Of a stretch of DNA of 14,692 nt, positions 12,552 to 14,692 are shown one piece after another. The stretch's first letter is position 1; every line of letters begins with the position of its first letter. The position numbers and the translations under genes were made by a program. The notes under the pieces are model-generated. The model had not been told where the DNA came from and ran no database searches. It saw only the letters and a list, made by a program, of their open reading frames with translations. Source of the DNA: Deltaproteobacteria bacterium (GTDB lineage Bacteria > Desulfobacterota_B > Binatia > UBA9968); contig VBKY01000052.1 of the NCBI GenBank assembly GCA_005879255.1, forward strand, positions 1 to 14,692, read 5' to 3'.

Positions 12552-13556
12552 ATGTCACCAGGGGTCCGGTACAGACGAGCACTAATTTATTTCTGTGCGG
12601 TGTTGAGTGTAGCTGGACTATCGCCATCAAACGCCCTTGCTCAATCAAACATCAAGAAAGTCCGCCTGGGCATCGCCGCCACCAGCGTGGGTTTTCTACC
12701 GATCTACGCGGCCTACCATCGCGGCTTTTACAAAGAAGAAGGCATCGACCTCGAAATTATTCTGATGTCCCTCGCCGCCGCCAATAATGCGTTCTTCAAG
12801 GGTGAGATCGAATACAGCGCAGGGCTCACCGGCCTGGCTCTCGCCGCCGCGAGAAATTAGCCGGCCAAAATCTTGATCTTCACCATTGCCAAGCCGCTTC
12901 AATCATTCATGAGCCGCAAAGAGATCAAGGAACCTCGCGATCTGAGGGGCAAAAAGGTCGCCGGCAGCTCACCCGGCGGCTCAGCGACGATTCTCGCCTA
13001 TCAAGCTTTAAGACACTTCGGTCTCGAACCGGGAAAAGACGTGCAGGTTTTACCGATGGGCGGGTCGGGCGCCGGCCGCTTGGCAGTGCTCGAACAAGGG
13101 GTCGTGGATGCTTCGCTGCTCTCTGTTCCGGAAAATCTCATCGCATTGAATAAAGGATATAACGAGCTGATTTTCTTGGGCGACATCGTCAATTTTCCGC
13201 AGAACGGTTTCGGAACATCGGTCACACGCATTCAGCAACAGCCGGAGGAAGTTTACAAAATGGTCCGCGCTACGTTGCGCGGTTTGATGTTCATCATGGA
13301 CGACGCGAACCGCGATCAGGCGCGCGATATCATGATGAAGCAGTGGCGCGTGAGCGATACCAAACTCGCCTCCGAAATGTTGGGTTATCTCAAGCGTGGC
13401 TTGGCAAAAGATGCCGTGATCAGTCCCGACGCCGTGCAGTATTTTCTCGACTTGACCCGTGAAACTTCCAACGTTTCTCAACCGATCAGCGCGGCTCAAG
13501 TCGTCGATTTCAGTTTTCTCGACAGAGCGCGAAAGGAACTACGCGTCGCGAGATAG
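12552..13556 (+). pseudogene. NMT1/SsuA-like substrate-binding protein gene interrupted by in-frame TAG
   Basis: One reading frame runs from 12552 to 13556 with a single TAG at codon 103 (12858-12860). Upstream it encodes a signal peptide (ending NALA at 27-30) and the lobe-I start VGFLPIYAAYHRGFYKEEGIDLEII. Downstream the same frame continues at once as PAKILIFTIAKPLQSF, then the EPRDLRGKKVAGSSPGGSA block and a full C-terminus ending FLDRARKELRVAR. Compared with the two intact copies here (RGAPIKAVMF, RGLDLQIIAS), the stop sits where the family has a short linker residue; TTG (Leu) to TAG is a one-base change. Total length (334 codons) is normal, so nothing else is lost. TAG ends several intact genes here, making recoding unlikely. 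Either a recent nonsense mutation or a sequence error. Confidence 0.85.
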
Positions 13557-13588
13557 TGATCGAGAGGCACACTTTTCAACACGAAGGT

Positions 13589-13640
13589 CCCCCTCCTTTT
13601 GTCCTCCCCCGCGTGTGCGGGGGGAGGAAAGAGGTGGGGG
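13589..13640. repeat. Long GC-rich fold-back element
   Basis: CCTCCCCCGC (13603-13612) pairs with GCGGGGGGAGG (one extra G) across a GTGT turn, and the flanking CCCCCTCCTTT and AAAGAGGTGGGGG arms extend the hairpin to about 50 bases. No U-tract follows. It resembles the REP-like elements at 8860 and 12503 in composition. It separates the broken binding-protein gene from the hydrolase. Confidence 0.7.
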
Positions 13641-13694
13641 TGGTGCGCCGGAATCGTGAATCGGAATCGGCTAGTTAAAAAGGAGGTAAAGGCA

Positions 13695-14324
13695 ATGCTC
13701 GAATTCGAAGGCAGACAAATTCCCAATGAGTTAAAGGAAATCGTTGACCCGAAACGCACCGTACTTTTGATTTGGGACATGCAGAATGATCAAGGGGGCG
13801 GTTCGTTCAATAAAGAAGTGTTGATCCGCAACGCTCCGCCGCTGATCGCAGCGGCCGCGCAGGCTAAGATCAAAACCGTCTACACGCGCCAGACGCCTTT
13901 CCTGTGGAAAGACGAAGCGCCGGTTTGGATTCGCCGGGGAATGAAAGATCAAAAAGTCGATCATCCGAGCAAACTCAAGCCGCGCCGCCTGCACGGAAGC
14001 TCCGGTTGGCAAATCATGGAGCCGTTCAAGCCCTCACCGGACGACGTCGTGATCGACAAACGGCGCCCGACGATGTTCATCGGCAACGAGTTTGAGACGA
14101 TCATGAACAACCGCGGCGCGACCACGATTGTCATGATCGGTTGCACCACAGACGGCGGCGTCGAAGCCACCGTGCGTGAGGGCTTCAACCGTAATTACTT
14201 CATGGTCGTTGTGCGTGACTGCGTGGGCACGTACACCGAGGAAGGCCACAACGCCGCACTTAAGCGCATGGAACGATTCGCCGAAATCGTCGACTCGAAA
14301 GTGCTGATCGACAGCTGGCGATAA
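13695..14324 (+). CDS. Isochorismatase-like cysteine hydrolase
   Basis: The 209-residue protein has the isochorismatase-superfamily catalytic triad: D28 (LLIWDMQND), K122 (VIDKRRPTMF) and C150 (VMIGCTTDGGVEATVREGF). These enzymes hydrolyse amides, ureas or vinyl ethers through a cysteine thioester (nicotinamidase, N-carbamoylsarcosine amidase, biuret hydrolase and others) in the cytoplasm. The G-C-T-T-D-G-G-V-E motif fits the carbamoyl/amide hydrolase branch better than true isochorismatases, with no carrier-protein domain. The ATG at 13695 follows AAGGAGGT with good spacing; the longer frame from 13599 runs through a repeat. As the hydrolytic enzyme next to the diiron/ferredoxin genes and a binding protein, it may cleave an amide-type intermediate. 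The exact substrate is unknown. Confidence 0.9.
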   Translation: MLEFEGRQIPNELKEIVDPKRTVLLIWDMQNDQGGGSFNKEVLIRNAPPLIAAAAQAKIKTVYTRQTPFLWKDEAPVWIRRGMKDQKVDHPSKLKPRRLHGSSGWQIMEPFKPSPDDVVIDKRRPTMFIGNEFETIMNNRGATTIVMIGCTTDGGVEATVREGFNRNYFMVVVRDCVGTYTEEGHNAALKRMERFAEIVDSKVLIDSWR

Positions 14325-14462
14325 CGAGCATCGAACCGGGGCAATAATTTAGCGCGTAGATCGACTGGACGAATTTCAGGTATAGTTCGTATCGGGTTGC
14401 GATTTGCGCTCCGAACGAGTTAGAAATGTGTCAAATTTCGCTTCGCCATAAAGGAGATAATT

Positions 14463-14692
14463 ATGGGTGGGACCAACGGCAAAAAGGCACTCCACGTCGC
14501 AACGTTTTCGGGATGGTATCGCTTCGAGCAAGATGGCAAAGAGCTTCGACAAACCAAGCGCGATTTAACCTATTGGACGCTCACCTGCATGTCCGTCGAT
14601 CCGGACAACCCGCAAAAGATTTACGCCGGCAGCGAGCACTCCGGTCTTTTCTACACCGAGAATGCCGGCGCGCGCTGGAAGCGGGCCGAACC
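14463..14692 (+). CDS. Second Asp-box (BNR) beta-propeller protein, cut by window edge
   Basis: From an ATG preceded by AAGGAGATAATT, 76 codons run open to the end of the window. The fragment has blade-type strands (ALHVATFSGWYRFEQDG), the spacer motif SVDPDNPQKIYAGSEHSGLFYT and a first Asp-box-like TENAGARW (about 65-72). Its layout follows the N-terminal part of the protein at 7686: no signal peptide, a glycine-rich start, then a blade and an Asp-box. Upstream, TTGCGA at 14397 with TAGAAA at 14421 is a weak promoter candidate. The product is probably another cytoplasmic propeller of the same family. Confidence 0.8.
   Translation, partial: MGGTNGKKALHVATFSGWYRFEQDGKELRQTKRDLTYWTLTCMSVDPDNPQKIYAGSEHSGLFYTENAGARWKRAE

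Noticed and set aside
12858..12860. Amber codon recoding (pyrrolysine or suppressor)
   Set aside because: TAG ends several other intact genes in the window and no recoding element or related enzyme context is visible.
12873..13556. Separate gene starting after the TAG
   Set aside because: It would lack a signal peptide and half of lobe I, with no ribosome site; it is in frame with the upstream part and is the remainder of one gene.

Overview
This is chromosomal sequence from a bacterium, moderately GC-rich by eye, with Gram-negative-type signal peptides and intergenic regions dense in short palindromic repeats. Several orphan NMT1/SsuA-like periplasmic binding proteins, SMP-30 propellers, isochorismatase-like hydrolases and Asp-box proteins together are common in uncultured soil and groundwater lineages such as Binatota, Tectomicrobia and other former deltaproteobacteria. 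That placement is inferred from gene content; no phylogenetic marker is present.

Left part (1-4237). A HerA/YjgR-type ATPase runs off the left edge on the minus strand. Next come two tandem genes for small exported lysine-rich proteins. Their leaders carry a hairpin with a conserved loop and compensatory stem changes at exactly the same distance from each start codon. The second gene has a near-consensus sigma-70 promoter and a perfect terminator. An SbcD/Mre11-like metallophosphoesterase (plus) then converges on a D-2-hydroxyacid dehydrogenase (minus).

Middle part (4444-8804). A likely operon of substrate-binding protein, SMP-30-like propeller and second substrate-binding protein has no permease or ATPase gene in view. 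It is followed by a six-Asp-box propeller protein.

Right part (9016-14692). This is the most unusual segment: two paralogous ferritin-like proteins with probable diiron ligands, each followed by its own small two-cluster ferredoxin. They are followed by a DUF3500 protein, a substrate-binding-protein gene interrupted by one in-frame TAG, an isochorismatase-like cysteine hydrolase and the start of a second Asp-box protein. I infer an oxidative catabolic cluster in which ferredoxins feed electrons to diiron oxygenase-like proteins, with binding protein and hydrolase handling an organic substrate. The substrate is unknown, and no reductase or permease is visible.

Three repeat families fill the gaps: TTGAAC/GTTCAA iterations, 25-bp inverted repeats of the type often mis-annotated as small proteins, and CCCTCACC/GGGAGAGG palindromes, one of which supplies the stop codon of the DUF3500 gene. 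I saw no tRNA, rRNA, CRISPR array, transposase or phage gene.
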